A DNA stretch of 64,000 nucleotides from Gilliamella sp. Choc4-2 (lineage in GTDB: Bacteria > Pseudomonadota > Gammaproteobacteria > Enterobacterales > Orbaceae). Position 1 is the first letter of the stretch; every line of letters begins with the position of its first letter. Of the stretch, positions 39,352-49,280 are shown piece by piece. The stretch spans positions 1-64,000 of the forward strand of contig NZ_LZHG01000054.1 of NCBI RefSeq assembly GCF_001690355.1, in the 5' to 3' direction. Under the pieces are notes generated by a model that worked only from the letters and a program-made list of their open reading frames with translations, was not told where the DNA came from and searched no databases. The translations under genes and the position numbers were made by a program.

Positions 39352-40479
39352 TTACCCAAAAAATTTCTTTACTTTATCAAAAAAGCTTTTTTCTTTTGGA
39401 CTGTGTTTTGAATTTTTATCTGCTTTAAAACTTTCGCCTAATTCTTTCAGTAGATCTTTTTGCTTACTAGTTAAATTAACCGGTGTTTCCACCACAACAT
39501 GACAGTAAAGATCACCCATAGTGCTAGTGCGTAATGATTTAACGCCTTTACCACGTAGCCTAAACATTTTACCTGTTTGTGTTTCGGCAGGAATTGTTAA
39601 GCTGACCTTGCCATTAAGTGTTGGCACTTCAACTTCGCCACCAAGTGATGCTAATGCAATATTAATCGGGATTTCGCAATGCAGATTTATGCCATCTCGC
39701 TCAAAAATAGCATGCTGTTTAACTTGCACTTGTACATATAAATCACCAGCAGGAGCTCCATTTAAGCCCGCTTCACCTTCACCAGAAAGTCGAATTCGGT
39801 TTCCTGTATCAACACCAGCAGGAATAGTGACAGACAATGTTTTTGTTTTTTGTATTCGACCTTCACCATGACATTTTTTACATGGATTTTTAACGACTTT
39901 ACCACGACCATGACAAGTTGGACACTCTTGTTGTACGGCAAAAAAGCCTTGGCGCATTTGTACAACACCAGCACCATGACATGTATTACACGTTACCACA
40001 TCAGAAGACTTTTCAGTTCCTTGCCCATGGCAAATATCACAACTTACCCAAGTTGGTACCTTAATTTCTTTACTTACACCTGCGGCAGCTTCTTCTAATG
40101 TTAGTGTGATATTGTATTGTAAGTCATTGCCACGAGATACAGTTTGTCCACGTCCACGACCACCACCAAAGAAATCACTGAATATATCATCAAATGCAGA
40201 ACCACCACCAAATCCACTAAAACCACTAGCACCAGCTCCACCATAGCCTTGTTCAAAAGCAGCATGTCCATATTGATCATAAGCCGCTTTCTTTTGTGTA
40301 TCAGTTAAAATTTCATAAGCTTCTTTGACTTCTTTAAATTTTGCTTCTGCTTCTGCTTTATTATCCTGATTTTTATCGGGATGATATTTCATGGCTAGTC
40401 GTTTATAGGCTTTTTTTATCTCGCTTTCACTGGCACTTTTACTTACGCCTAATATTTCATAATAATCTTTCTTCGCCAT
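39352..40479 (-). CDS. dnaJ: Chaperone protein DnaJ
   Basis: A 375-residue class A J-protein. The J domain (about 1-70) has the HPD motif in KYHPDKN. A Gly/Phe-rich stretch follows, then four CxxCxGxG zinc repeats ([32 protein letters not shown]) and substrate-binding beta domains. It delivers unfolded proteins to DnaK and stimulates its ATPase. It is downstream of dnaK on the same strand, separated by 125 bases with a hairpin. Confidence 0.97.
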   Translation of the reverse strand: MAKKDYYEILGVSKSASESEIKKAYKRLAMKYHPDKNQDNKAEAEAKFKEVKEAYEILTDTQKKAAYDQYGHAAFEQGYGGAGASGFSGFGGGSAFDDIFSDFFGGGRGRGQTVSRGNDLQYNITLTLEEAAAGVSKEIKVPTWVSCDICHGQGTEKSSDVVTCNTCHGAGVVQMRQGFFAVQQECPTCHGRGKVVKNPCKKCHGEGRIQKTKTLSVTIPAGVDTGNRIRLSGEGEAGLNGAPAGDLYVQVQVKQHAIFERDGINLHCEIPINIALASLGGEVEVPTLNGKVSLTIPAETQTGKMFRLRGKGVKSLRTSTMGDLYCHVVVETPVNLTSKQKDLLKELGESFKADKNSKHSPKEKSFFDKVKKFFG

Positions 40480-40513
40480 AATTAACCTTTATTTTTATCA
40501 TTGTATAAACAAC

Positions 40514-40545
40514 TAAACGGGCTTGAGTTACCTCACGCCCGTTTA
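40514..40545 (-). other. Hairpin between dnaK and dnaJ
   Basis: TAAACGGGC/GCCCGTTTA (40514-40522 with 40537-40545) forms a 9-bp stem whose inner part can extend (TGAG/CTCA). No T run follows on the minus strand. It may tune mRNA stability or limit read-through between the two chaperone genes. Confidence 0.6.
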
Positions 40546-40604
40546 ATGTGTTACATGTTTAAAACTTGTTGAAATAACGCATTAAAAAACATACTAATTA
40601 ATGA

Positions 40605-42521
40605 TTATTTTTTATCATCATCAACTTCTTTAAAATCGGCATCAACAACATCATCTTGCGCACCAGTGGCATTATTTGATTGTCCCGCACTTTGAGCTGC
40701 TTGGGCTTGTTGTTGCGCTAATTCAAGTAATTTTTTAGAAGCATCCATTAATGCATTAATTTTAGCTTCAATTTCTGCTTTATCTTCACCACGAGTGGCA
40801 ACTTCTAAAGCATTGACTGCATCTTCAATGGCTTTTTTATCATCAGCTGATAACTGATCACCCGCTTCAGTTATTTGTTTACGAGTTGAATGAACAAGAT
40901 GATCTGCTTGGTTACGTATTTGTGCTAACTCTTCAAATTTACGGTCAGCATCGGCATTTGCTTCAGCATCGTTTACCATTTTCTGAATTTCTTCTTCACT
41001 TAGACCCGAAGAAGCTTTAATGGTGATATTTTGTTCACGACCTGTATTTTTATCTTTTGCCGATACATGTAAGATACCGTCAGCATCAATATCAAAAGTA
41101 ACTTCAATTTGTGGCATACCGCGAGGTGCAGCTTGAATACCATCAAGATTAAATTGCCCTAGTGATTTATTATCACTTGCACGTTTACGTTCACCTTGTA
41201 AAACATGAATAGTTACGGCTGATTGGTTATCCTCAGCGGTTGAAAACACTTGGCTATGTTTAGTTGGGATTGTAGTATTCTTTTCAATTAACGCTGTCAT
41301 AACTCCACCCATAGTCTCAATACCTAAAGACAATGGTGTAACATCAAGTAATAAAACATCTTTAACATCACCACCAAGTACACCACCTTGAACAGCAGCA
41401 CCAACAGCAACCGCTTCATCAGGGTTTACATCTTTACGGGGTTCTTTACCAAAGAAGTCAGCAACCGCTTTTTGAACCATTGGCATACGAGTTTGTCCAC
41501 CAACAAGAATAACGTCTTTAATGTCAGAAACAGAAAGACCTGCATCTTGTAAGGCTGTTTTTACTGGATCCATAGAACGTTTAACTAAATCTTCAACTAA
41601 AGACTCAAGTTTTGCACGTGTTACTTTAATATTTAAATGTTTTGGACCTGTTGCATCAGCAGTAATGTACGGTAAATTAATATCTGTTTGTTGAGCTGAT
41701 GATAATTCAATTTTCGCTTTTTCTGCTGCTTCTTTCAAACGTTGCATTGCTAATGGATCGTTTTTTAAATCAAAGTTTTGTTCACGTTTAAATTCATCAA
41801 CTAAATAATTGATTAAACGTGAGTCAAAGTCTTCACCACCTAAGTGAGTATCACCATTTGTTGCTAATACTTCAAAGGTTTTTTCGCCATCAACGTCGTC
41901 GATTTCGATAATGGAGATATCAAATGTACCACCACCAAGGTCATAAACAGCTATAGTTCGGTTACCTACATCTTTATCTAAACCATAGGCAAGCGCTGCA
42001 GCTGTAGGTTCGTTGATGATACGTTTTACATCAAGTCCTGCAATACGACCAGCATCTTTAGTTGCTTGACGTTGCGCATCGTTAAAATAAGCAGGTACAG
42101 TAATAACCGCTTCAGTCACTGCTTCCCCAAGATAATCTTCTGCTGTTTTTTTCATTTTTTTCAATACTTCAGCAGAAATTTGTGGTGGTGCAATTTTTTG
42201 ACCTTTAACATCAACCCATGCATCGCCATTGTCAGCTTTTACGATCTTATATGGCATGATGCTAACGTCGCGTTGTACTTCGGCATCTTCAAAACGACGA
42301 CCAATTAAACGTTTAATTGCAAATAGTGTATTTTGTGGATTGGTTACTGCTTGACGTTTTGCAGGTTGACCAACTAAGATTTCTCCATCTTGTGTGTAAG
42401 CAATAATAGAAGGGGTTGTACGATCGCCTTCAGCGTTTTCTAATACTTTTGCTTGACCATTGTCCATTACTGCAATACATGAATTTGTTGTACCTAAATC
42501 GATACCAATAATTTTACCCAT
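40605..42521 (-). CDS. dnaK: Chaperone protein DnaK (Hsp70)
   Basis: 638 residues, as in E. coli. The actin-fold ATPase half ([39 protein letters not shown]) is followed by the linker [12 protein letters not shown], the substrate-binding domain, the helical lid and the acidic C-terminal [12 protein letters not shown]. It works with DnaJ and GrpE in protein folding. A sigma-32-type promoter is visible upstream. Confidence 0.98.
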   Translation of the reverse strand: MGKIIGIDLGTTNSCIAVMDNGQAKVLENAEGDRTTPSIIAYTQDGEILVGQPAKRQAVTNPQNTLFAIKRLIGRRFEDAEVQRDVSIMPYKIVKADNGDAWVDVKGQKIAPPQISAEVLKKMKKTAEDYLGEAVTEAVITVPAYFNDAQRQATKDAGRIAGLDVKRIINEPTAAALAYGLDKDVGNRTIAVYDLGGGTFDISIIEIDDVDGEKTFEVLATNGDTHLGGEDFDSRLINYLVDEFKREQNFDLKNDPLAMQRLKEAAEKAKIELSSAQQTDINLPYITADATGPKHLNIKVTRAKLESLVEDLVKRSMDPVKTALQDAGLSVSDIKDVILVGGQTRMPMVQKAVADFFGKEPRKDVNPDEAVAVGAAVQGGVLGGDVKDVLLLDVTPLSLGIETMGGVMTALIEKNTTIPTKHSQVFSTAEDNQSAVTIHVLQGERKRASDNKSLGQFNLDGIQAAPRGMPQIEVTFDIDADGILHVSAKDKNTGREQNITIKASSGLSEEEIQKMVNDAEANADADRKFEELAQIRNQADHLVHSTRKQITEAGDQLSADDKKAIEDAVNALEVATRGEDKAEIEAKINALMDASKKLLELAQQQAQAAQSAGQSNNATGAQDDVVDADFKEVDDDKK

Positions 42522-42557
42522 AATCTTTTCTCCTCAAAACCTGTTTATTATTTATTG

Positions 42558-42586
42558 TATATAGGTCTTAAATCTGTAATTTCAAG
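42558..42586 (-). promoter_or_regulatory. Sigma-32 (heat-shock) promoter of dnaK
   Basis: On the minus strand CTTGAAA (42580-42586) is followed 14 bases later by CCTATATA (42558-42565). This is close to the sigma-32 consensus CTTGAAA-N11-16-CCCCATNT. It lies 37 bases before the dnaK start. Confidence 0.8.
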
Positions 42587-42753
42587 CCCTTAATTTACAC
42601 AATGAAATGTTTTTGTTTCCACATAAAATGGGAACATTCTTGGCAATATCAAGGGGTAAAAAAAAATAATTTTGCTTAAATCTTGATTGTAAAGTTTTCT
42701 ACACTTATTATTGCTGCTCTTTTTAATCATCATATTTAATTTATAGGATTTTT

Positions 42754-43332
42754 ATGGAACAAACTAAACTTGCAAATCCAGGCCCACTTGGGCTAATGGG
42801 ATTTGGTATGACAACAATTTTATTAAATATCCATAATGCAGGATTTTTTCCTGTTATGACAGTAATAGTTTCAATGGGTATTTTTTACGGTGGACTTGCA
42901 CAAGTCATTGCTGGCATTTTAGAATTTAGAAAAGGTAATACGTTTGGTACTACTGCATTTACTTCTTATGGTTTCTTTTGGATTGCGTTAGTGGGTATTT
43001 GGTATTTACCAACTTCACCAGCGACAGTGCCATCTGATGCGACTTTTGTTGGTATTTTCCTTGCGTTATGGGGGATTTTTACTGGCTTTATGTTTATTGG
43101 TACATTAAAAGGTAACCGCGCATTACAATTTGTTTTTGCTAGTTTAACCATTTTATTTGCTTTATTAGCTATTGGTAATATTTCAGGTAATCATAGTATT
43201 ATTCATATTGCTGGTTTTGAAGGCATTATTTGTGGAGCAAGTGCCGTTTATTTGGCAATGGCAGAAGTGATTAATGAGCAATTTGGTCGTACTATTTTAC
43301 CGATTGGTGCACCAAAAGGCGTTGCGCATTAA
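42754..43332 (+). CDS. satP: Succinate-acetate transporter SatP (YaaH family)
   Basis: A 192-residue inner-membrane protein with six helices, nearly identical in motif to E. coli SatP (188). It begins with KLANPGPLGLMGFGMTTILLN, which holds the family NPAPLGL signature with Gly for Ala, and ends NEQFGRTILPIG. It takes up acetate and succinate with protons. satP also lies near dnaK in E. coli; here the two are divergent neighbours. Confidence 0.93.
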   Translation: MEQTKLANPGPLGLMGFGMTTILLNIHNAGFFPVMTVIVSMGIFYGGLAQVIAGILEFRKGNTFGTTAFTSYGFFWIALVGIWYLPTSPATVPSDATFVGIFLALWGIFTGFMFIGTLKGNRALQFVFASLTILFALLAIGNISGNHSIIHIAGFEGIICGASAVYLAMAEVINEQFGRTILPIGAPKGVAH

Positions 43333-43358
43333 TAATTTAATTTAGTCTATCGTTAATA

Positions 43359-43386
43359 AAAAAACGGGAAATATTTCCCGTTTTTT
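43359..43386. terminator. Shared terminator of satP and asnB
   Basis: AAAACGGGAAA/TTTCCCGTTTT has A and T flanks on both sides (43359-43386). It serves the two convergent genes in both directions. Confidence 0.9.
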
Positions 43387-43411
43387 ATCAAATAATTATC
43401 GCTAAAACCAA

Positions 43412-45085
43412 TTATTTTTTATAAGCGTCGTTATGAACACCAACCGCTGCACGCCCAGATGGATCATTTAAGTTCTTAAATGATTCATCCCATTCAATTG
43501 CTTTAGCAGTTGAACATGCAACAGTTGGACCGCCAGGTACACAATGAGCCGCACTTTCAACTGGAAATAGTTCATTGAAAATTTCACGGTACATATAAGC
43601 TTCTTTCGAAGTTGGCGTATTATATGGGAAGCGGAATTTTGCATTTTCTAATTGCTGATCAGTAATTTTACTTTCTGCAATTTCTTTTAATGTATCAATC
43701 CAACTATAACCAACACCATCAGAGAATTGTTCTTTTTGACGCCAAACAACCGATGCTGGTAAGTAAGACTCAAATGCTTCACGGACAATATGTTTTTCCA
43801 TTTTGCCATTGCTACCACACATTTTATCATTTGGATTGATGCGCATTGCGACATCTAAGAATTTTTTATCAAGGAATGGTACTCGAGCTTCAACGCCCCA
43901 AGCCGCCATTGCTTTATTCGCACGTGCACAATCATACATATGTAGTGCAGCTAATTTACGTACAGTTTCTTCATGGAATTCTTTAGCATTTGGCGCTTTG
44001 TGGAAATAGAGGTAACCGCCGAACACTTCATCAGCACCTTCACCAGAAAGTACCATTTTTATTCCCATTGCTTTGATTTTACGTGCCATTAAATACATTG
44101 GTGTTGATGCACGGATTGTGGTTACATCATAAGTTTCAATGAAATAAATTACGTCACGAATCGCATCAATACCTTCTTGAATGGTAAAGTTAATTTCATG
44201 GTGAACTGTACCTAGATGATCAGCAACCGCTTGTGCAGCTTTAAGATCTGGAGCACCTTTTAAACCTACAGCAAATGAGTGCAACTGTGGCCACCATGCT
44301 TCTGATTTTTCGTGATCTTCAACACGACGTGCTGAAAATTTTTTAGTGATCGCTGAAATGACGGAAGAATCAAGTCCACCTGACAATAAAACACCATATG
44401 GCACGTCAGACATTAAATGACTTTTTACAGACTCTTCTAATGCAACACGCAGTGCATTAATATCCGTCTTATTGTCTTTCACATTTTCGTAATCCATCCA
44501 GTCACGTTTGTAATACGTTTTGATTTCACCTTCGGTACTAGATAGATAGCATCCCGGAGGGAAAGCCTCAATTGTTTTACAAACAGGAACTAATGCTTTC
44601 ATTTCAGAGGCAACATAAAATGTGCCATTTTCATCATGACCTGTATACATTGGAATAATACCAATATGGTCACGGCCAATAAAATAGCTCCCTTTATTGA
44701 TATCATAAAGGATAAAAGCAAACATACCTTGTAATTCATCAAGGCAATCAATACCTTTTTCTTGATATAAAGCAAGAATCACTTCACAGTCAGAGCCTGT
44801 TTGAAACTCATAACGATCTTTGTACTGATTTCGGAGTTCTTGATGATTATAAATTTCGCCATTTACTGCTAAAACTAATGTTTTATCTTTATTATAAAGC
44901 GGCTGAGATCCTGTATTAACATCTACAATTGATAAACGTTCATGAGCAAGAATTGCTTTATCAGAAGCAAAAATACCAGACCAATCAGGACCACGATGAC
45001 GTTGTAGGCATGATAGTTCTAATGCTTTTGTTCGTAGTTGTTCTGGATCTGATTTAATATCAAGAATACCTAAAATCGAACACAT
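43412..45085 (-). CDS. asnB: Asparagine synthetase B (glutamine-hydrolysing)
   Basis: 557 residues (E. coli AsnB 554). The N-terminal class II glutaminase has Cys2 as nucleophile (MCSILGILD), RGPDWSG and AVNGEIYNH. The synthetase half has the PP-loop LLSGGLDSSVISA and LSGEGADEVFGGY. It makes asparagine from aspartate, ATP and glutamine. It is probably transcribed alone from the 144-base gap upstream. Confidence 0.96.
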   Translation of the reverse strand: MCSILGILDIKSDPEQLRTKALELSCLQRHRGPDWSGIFASDKAILAHERLSIVDVNTGSQPLYNKDKTLVLAVNGEIYNHQELRNQYKDRYEFQTGSDCEVILALYQEKGIDCLDELQGMFAFILYDINKGSYFIGRDHIGIIPMYTGHDENGTFYVASEMKALVPVCKTIEAFPPGCYLSSTEGEIKTYYKRDWMDYENVKDNKTDINALRVALEESVKSHLMSDVPYGVLLSGGLDSSVISAITKKFSARRVEDHEKSEAWWPQLHSFAVGLKGAPDLKAAQAVADHLGTVHHEINFTIQEGIDAIRDVIYFIETYDVTTIRASTPMYLMARKIKAMGIKMVLSGEGADEVFGGYLYFHKAPNAKEFHEETVRKLAALHMYDCARANKAMAAWGVEARVPFLDKKFLDVAMRINPNDKMCGSNGKMEKHIVREAFESYLPASVVWRQKEQFSDGVGYSWIDTLKEIAESKITDQQLENAKFRFPYNTPTSKEAYMYREIFNELFPVESAAHCVPGGPTVACSTAKAIEWDESFKNLNDPSGRAAVGVHNDAYKK

Positions 45086-45229
45086 TGATTTTCTCCATTT
45101 TAAATCGCATAAGCGATACTGTTACAAGTAAAAACTAACTAGATAAAAAAATAATAATATTTTTATTTAATATAAAAAATATTATTAATAAATAGCATAC
45201 ACACTATTAATACACAATTAAAGCGTTAA

Positions 45230-45574
45230 TTATTTTTTTAACCATTGACCTTGTTGCTTGATATATTGCCCTGTTGGGGTTTTTTCTTGTGCTTTAGTGC
45301 CTGCTTTTTTTTCTACTTCACTTAAAGGAATATTACTTTCGGCTGATACTTTTTGATATTGCTCTTTACGAGCCTGATTAATTAATTGCGCAATTTCAGA
45401 AGCATTACCTTCGTTTTTCACTACACCTAAATAACCATCAGCCTGTTCACCGACAATACCTTGCGTTTTAGCTTGGTTTAATGAATTAATTGCTTGCTCT
45501 AAATTTAATGCAAAAGCAGAAAAAGATAAAGCAGTTGATAACAATGCTATTATTGCTTTTTTACAGATAGTCAT
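45230..45574 (-). CDS. ydbL: Periplasmic YdbL-family protein (DUF1318)
   Basis: 114 residues with a clear signal peptide (MTICKKAIIALLSTALSFSAFA, cleaved after Ala). The mature part matches E. coli YdbL: QGIVGEQADGYLGVV, INQARKEQYQ, PTGQYIKQQGQWLKK. The ATG at 45574 has an AAGGAG ribosome site 6 bases upstream; longer frames upstream lack the signal-peptide layout. It is the last gene of ydbH-ynbE-ydbL. In E. coli YdbL acts as a chaperone for the YdbH-YnbE lipid-transport bridge. Confidence 0.9.
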   Translation of the reverse strand: MTICKKAIIALLSTALSFSAFALNLEQAINSLNQAKTQGIVGEQADGYLGVVKNEGNASEIAQLINQARKEQYQKVSAESNIPLSEVEKKAGTKAQEKTPTGQYIKQQGQWLKK

Positions 45575-45676
45575 AATAAGCTCCTTAATGGGTATATCAT
45601 ATTTCATTAATTTAAATATGAATAACAAAAATTTTTAATATCTAGCATTTTGCGTTACACAATCAAATCTACTAAT

Positions 45677-45862
45677 TTAATATAATCCAGATTTATTAAT
45701 AATATTATCCAATGCTTTATCGACTTTAATATTAATTTCATGGTCTATTTTAACATTCAAATTGATATTAATCGGTTCGTTCGGTGCTTGAACTTTGACA
45801 GTAGGTGAACATCCGATTAATGTTCCAACTAATACCATAATTACCATAACATTTCGTACCAT
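45677..45862 (-). CDS. ynbE: Outer-membrane lipoprotein YnbE
   Basis: A 61-residue lipoprotein. The signal peptide ends in LIGC (Cys18 lipidated). The mature part has APNEPININLNVKIDHEINI, matching the E. coli YnbE core. YnbE multimers extend the beta-sheet groove of YdbH to the outer membrane. It lies 11 bases after ydbH. Confidence 0.92.
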   Translation of the reverse strand: MVRNVMVIMVLVGTLIGCSPTVKVQAPNEPININLNVKIDHEINIKVDKALDNIINKSGLY

Positions 45863-45873
45863 AAAATAACCTC

Positions 45874-47499
45874 TTATTTTGAAGATTTCTTTTTTAAATA
45901 TGCTTCAATACGTTTACGAATAGGCTCACTAACTTCATCAGATAGCTGTAAACTCATAAGTAATTTAGTGATATTTTCTTCAAGATTGATATTTAAATTA
46001 ACTGCTTTGCCATTTTCAACATTTAAATTGTTACCTTGAATATTTAATCCTAGTCTGGCAATTTCATTGGCATAGTCAACAGTACCTGTTAGCTTAGTAT
46101 AATGAAAATTTTTAATAATATCAGCGAGTATTTTCATATTCGGGTTACTTTGGACATAACTTTTAAGCGCTGAATTTTCAAATTGTAAATATCCATCTTG
46201 AGTGGTAATTAATTGGCCTTTTTTTATAATTGGTTCGATTACCGTGCCACTTTTTTTCTTGTTAGCTAATAATGTAATCGGTAAGTTACCATCGATTGCC
46301 CCACTGCCAGCTACCCCTTCTGCTGGGTATTGAGTAAGAATATCTTTTAGCTGTATCTGTTTTATCTTTAAATTTAATTGTTGAGGTAATTTCGCTAAAT
46401 TAAGCTTGTTTTTATCAAGAAAAATAATTCCAGAAAAAATATTTGCTTGTGCTTTAGTCCAACTGATGATTCCTTTATCGGGGGCATTAATTGAAGCAAA
46501 ATACTCTCCAGTTAATTTGATCTTTTCAAGAGATAGTCCCATATTGACTTCTTGTATACTCAGTGCTGGACTTGAAAGAGTAAACTGATTATTCTTGACA
46601 ACAAGATTAATATTACCTGTCACAGATTTTATTTCGCTATTTTTATAAATACCATTGAGTTTATTAATAGCAAGCTGTGTTGTGGCAGATAATTGATTAT
46701 TGTCAAATGGAATGGCAGACTCAACTTGAAATATTAAATTACCAACTGAATCCGCTAACATTAGATCATCAGAAAGGTTAGCTTTAGTTAAACTAATAGA
46801 AGCATTACTTAAACTGAATAAATTTAGCTGGTTACGAGTAACCCAACCATTGAACGGCAAAGTTAGTTGCCCATTTTCAATACCAAATTGGTTTACCGTT
46901 GTGGTAAAAAGCCCATTTTGTATATCGATACGTGAATCAGTTGTATTAAATTGCAAATTAGCCGACAGTTTCGCAATATATTGGCTATTGGTTGACATGG
47001 CCAACTGTATTGCTTCTTGCTGTTTGGTGATATCAACTTTTACGTTAAATTGTTCGTTATTTTGTGCATAAAATCTTAACGAATTAATATAAATTTTTGA
47101 TGGTAACCAGTAAAGTATTGTTGAAAGGAATGACGAATCAATATCGGATTTGCTAGTGTCTTGATTGAAATTTTGATCAAGCGTTTCAACCATTTCCTTT
47201 TGAGCTACATCTATTACTTTTTTGTCGCCTGATTGCCAATGAATATCGAGTTCATCAACCGATAACTGCGACAATGAGATCAGTAATTTTTTTGCTATTA
47301 GTGAGTATTGCGATGTTTGAGAGACAGTTATTTCATCAATAGCTAAGCCATTAAAGTTCACACTGACGCCATGGCAATCTGCTGATAGGTGATATTTATC
47401 TTTAAATGATAGCCAATATTGTCGCACACCTAAGCTCAATAGCATAATGATTAGTGCAATACTAAGTAAAACCCAATAGCATTTTTTTAAGCGAGCCAT
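45874..47499 (-). CDS. ydbH: YdbH-like AsmA-type lipid-transport protein, short form
   Basis: 541 residues, anchored by an N-terminal membrane helix (about 8-28). The rest is periplasmic, with long beta-rich stretches and a C-terminal part typical of YdbH (GSGAIDGNLPITLLANKK, QDGYLQFENSALKSYV, FHYTKLTGTVDYA). E. coli YdbH has about 879 residues, so over 300 are missing, apparently from the middle. No frameshift is seen. YdbH with TamB and YhdP carries phospholipids to the outer membrane. ynbE and ydbL directly downstream support the call. The shorter groove is notable. Confidence 0.88.
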   Translation of the reverse strand: MARLKKCYWVLLSIALIIMLLSLGVRQYWLSFKDKYHLSADCHGVSVNFNGLAIDEITVSQTSQYSLIAKKLLISLSQLSVDELDIHWQSGDKKVIDVAQKEMVETLDQNFNQDTSKSDIDSSFLSTILYWLPSKIYINSLRFYAQNNEQFNVKVDITKQQEAIQLAMSTNSQYIAKLSANLQFNTTDSRIDIQNGLFTTTVNQFGIENGQLTLPFNGWVTRNQLNLFSLSNASISLTKANLSDDLMLADSVGNLIFQVESAIPFDNNQLSATTQLAINKLNGIYKNSEIKSVTGNINLVVKNNQFTLSSPALSIQEVNMGLSLEKIKLTGEYFASINAPDKGIISWTKAQANIFSGIIFLDKNKLNLAKLPQQLNLKIKQIQLKDILTQYPAEGVAGSGAIDGNLPITLLANKKKSGTVIEPIIKKGQLITTQDGYLQFENSALKSYVQSNPNMKILADIIKNFHYTKLTGTVDYANEIARLGLNIQGNNLNVENGKAVNLNINLEENITKLLMSLQLSDEVSEPIRKRIEAYLKKKSSK

Positions 47500-47577
47500 A
47501 TCTAAACTCTCAACTAATCAAAGGAAAGATATTGCCAGATTACAATATCATCCGGCAATAAAATGATACTGTTCTTA

Positions 47578-49002
47578 TTATGCTTGTTCTCGTTGAGCAA
47601 TATAAACTAGTGCTTTATCAATTCGATCAAGAGTACGGGTTTTACCAACCGCAAAAATAGTAGCATCAACCGATGGCGATTGCCCGATACCTGTTACAGC
47701 AACGCGTAATGGCATACCAACTTTACCCATACCAACATTAAGTTCGGTTGCAGTTGCTTCAATCGCATGGTGAATTTTATCAATTTGCCAATCAAAGTCA
47801 GCAATAGCTTCAATTTTTGCTTTAATTGTTTCTAATGGCTCTTTGGCGACTGGGCGCAAATGTTTTTTAGCCGCATCGACATCAAAATCTTCAAAATCTC
47901 GATAGCAATAAGCACATGATTCAGCCATCTCTTTAAGCGTTTTACAACGTTCACCAAATAACTTAATAATAGTGATAAGATCTGGACCTTTTGATAAATC
48001 ATATCTTTGTTGGTTCATATGCCAAATTAAATGTTGAGCAACATAATCCGCATCAAGATGATTGATATAATGGTGATTTAACCAAAGTAATTTTTCAGTA
48101 TTAAAGGCACTGGCTGATTTGCTAACCGCATCTAATGAAAAATAGCTAATCATTTCAGGAACAGAGAATATCTCTTGATCACCGTGTGACCAACCAAGAC
48201 GCACTAAATAGTTAAGTAATGCTTCGGGCAAGTAACCATCATCACGATATTGCATGACACTAACCGCTCCGTGACGTTTAGATAGTTTTTGTCCATCATC
48301 TCCTAAAATCATCGATACATGACCATATTTAGGAATTGGTGCACCTAATGCTTCTAGGATATTGATCTGGCGAGGTGTGTTGTTAATGTGATCTTCACCA
48401 CGAATAACATGGGTAATTTCCATATCCCAATCATCGACAACAACACAGAAATTATAAGTTGGTGAACCATCAGTGCGGCGAATAATAAGATCATCAAGCT
48501 CTTTATTAGCAATCTCAATTGGACCACGGATTAAATCATTAAAAATAACAGTGCCATCAGTAGGGTTAGCAAAACGAACAACATGTGGCTCATCATGAGT
48601 ATGCTCTTGTTGTACTGAAGCACAACGGCAATGCCCATCGTAGCGCGCTTTTTCACCTTTGGCCATTTGCTCTTCACGCAATTTTTCAAGACGTTCTTTA
48701 GAACAGTAGCAGCGATAAGCTGTACCTTTGGCTAACATTTCATCAATGACTTGATTATAACGATCAAAACGTTTAGTTTGATAATAAGGACCTTCGTCCC
48801 ATGATAATTTTAACCAATTCATACCTTCCATTATTGCTTCAATCGCTTCAGGCGTTGAGCGCTCAAGATCGGTATCTTCTATGCGCAGTACAAACGAGCC
48901 TTTTGCATGACGAGTATATAGCCAAGAATAAAGTGCTGTTCGTGCACCACCTACATGCAAATAGCCAGTTGGGCTTGGAGCAAAACGGGTTTTAATTTTC
49001 AT
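47578..49002 (-). CDS. gltX: Glutamyl-tRNA synthetase
   Basis: A 474-residue class I synthetase (E. coli 471). The HIGH-type motif is [13 protein letters not shown], and the KMSKS-type motif is [10 protein letters not shown] zinc site is formed by YRCYCS and HCRC. The C-terminal helical anticodon-binding region is complete. It charges tRNA-Glu. The gene appears monocistronic. Confidence 0.97.
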   Translation of the reverse strand: MKIKTRFAPSPTGYLHVGGARTALYSWLYTRHAKGSFVLRIEDTDLERSTPEAIEAIMEGMNWLKLSWDEGPYYQTKRFDRYNQVIDEMLAKGTAYRCYCSKERLEKLREEQMAKGEKARYDGHCRCASVQQEHTHDEPHVVRFANPTDGTVIFNDLIRGPIEIANKELDDLIIRRTDGSPTYNFCVVVDDWDMEITHVIRGEDHINNTPRQINILEALGAPIPKYGHVSMILGDDGQKLSKRHGAVSVMQYRDDGYLPEALLNYLVRLGWSHGDQEIFSVPEMISYFSLDAVSKSASAFNTEKLLWLNHHYINHLDADYVAQHLIWHMNQQRYDLSKGPDLITIIKLFGERCKTLKEMAESCAYCYRDFEDFDVDAAKKHLRPVAKEPLETIKAKIEAIADFDWQIDKIHHAIEATATELNVGMGKVGMPLRVAVTGIGQSPSVDATIFAVGKTRTLDRIDKALVYIAQREQA

Positions 49003-49224
49003 GAAATAATCCTAATAAAAACAGAAACGAAGCTGATACCACAAAGCGGTGATTTGCGCTCTTTTTTAATTCGAAAATATCAATCAATAGGATAACATTT
49101 TGATATTCACTCATTTTAGTTGCCTATTCTAACACGCCTAAAGGTTTCGGCAATAGTTCGATTCATGTTAGAAAGTTAATATATAATTTGTAAAAAGTTT
49201 TATTAAAGCAATTGGTTAAGCATA

Positions 49225-49258
49225 AAATCAGCCTTTAGTTATTTTTTAAGGCTGATTT
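49225..49258 (-). terminator. Terminator after polA
   Basis: An 11-bp stem AAATCAGCCTT/AAGGCTGATTT (49225-49235 with 49248-49258) lies 22 bases after the polA stop. On the minus strand the T run after it is short (ATTTTATG). Confidence 0.7.
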
Positions 49259-49280
49259 ATTTGGCACGGGTTTAGTATGA

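Noticed and set aside
49003..49280. A Spot 42-like small RNA next to polA, as in E. coli
   Set aside because: No Spot 42-like sequence is recognisable here. Only the polA hairpin is clear, and the AGCGGTGATTTGCGCT element is too weak to call.
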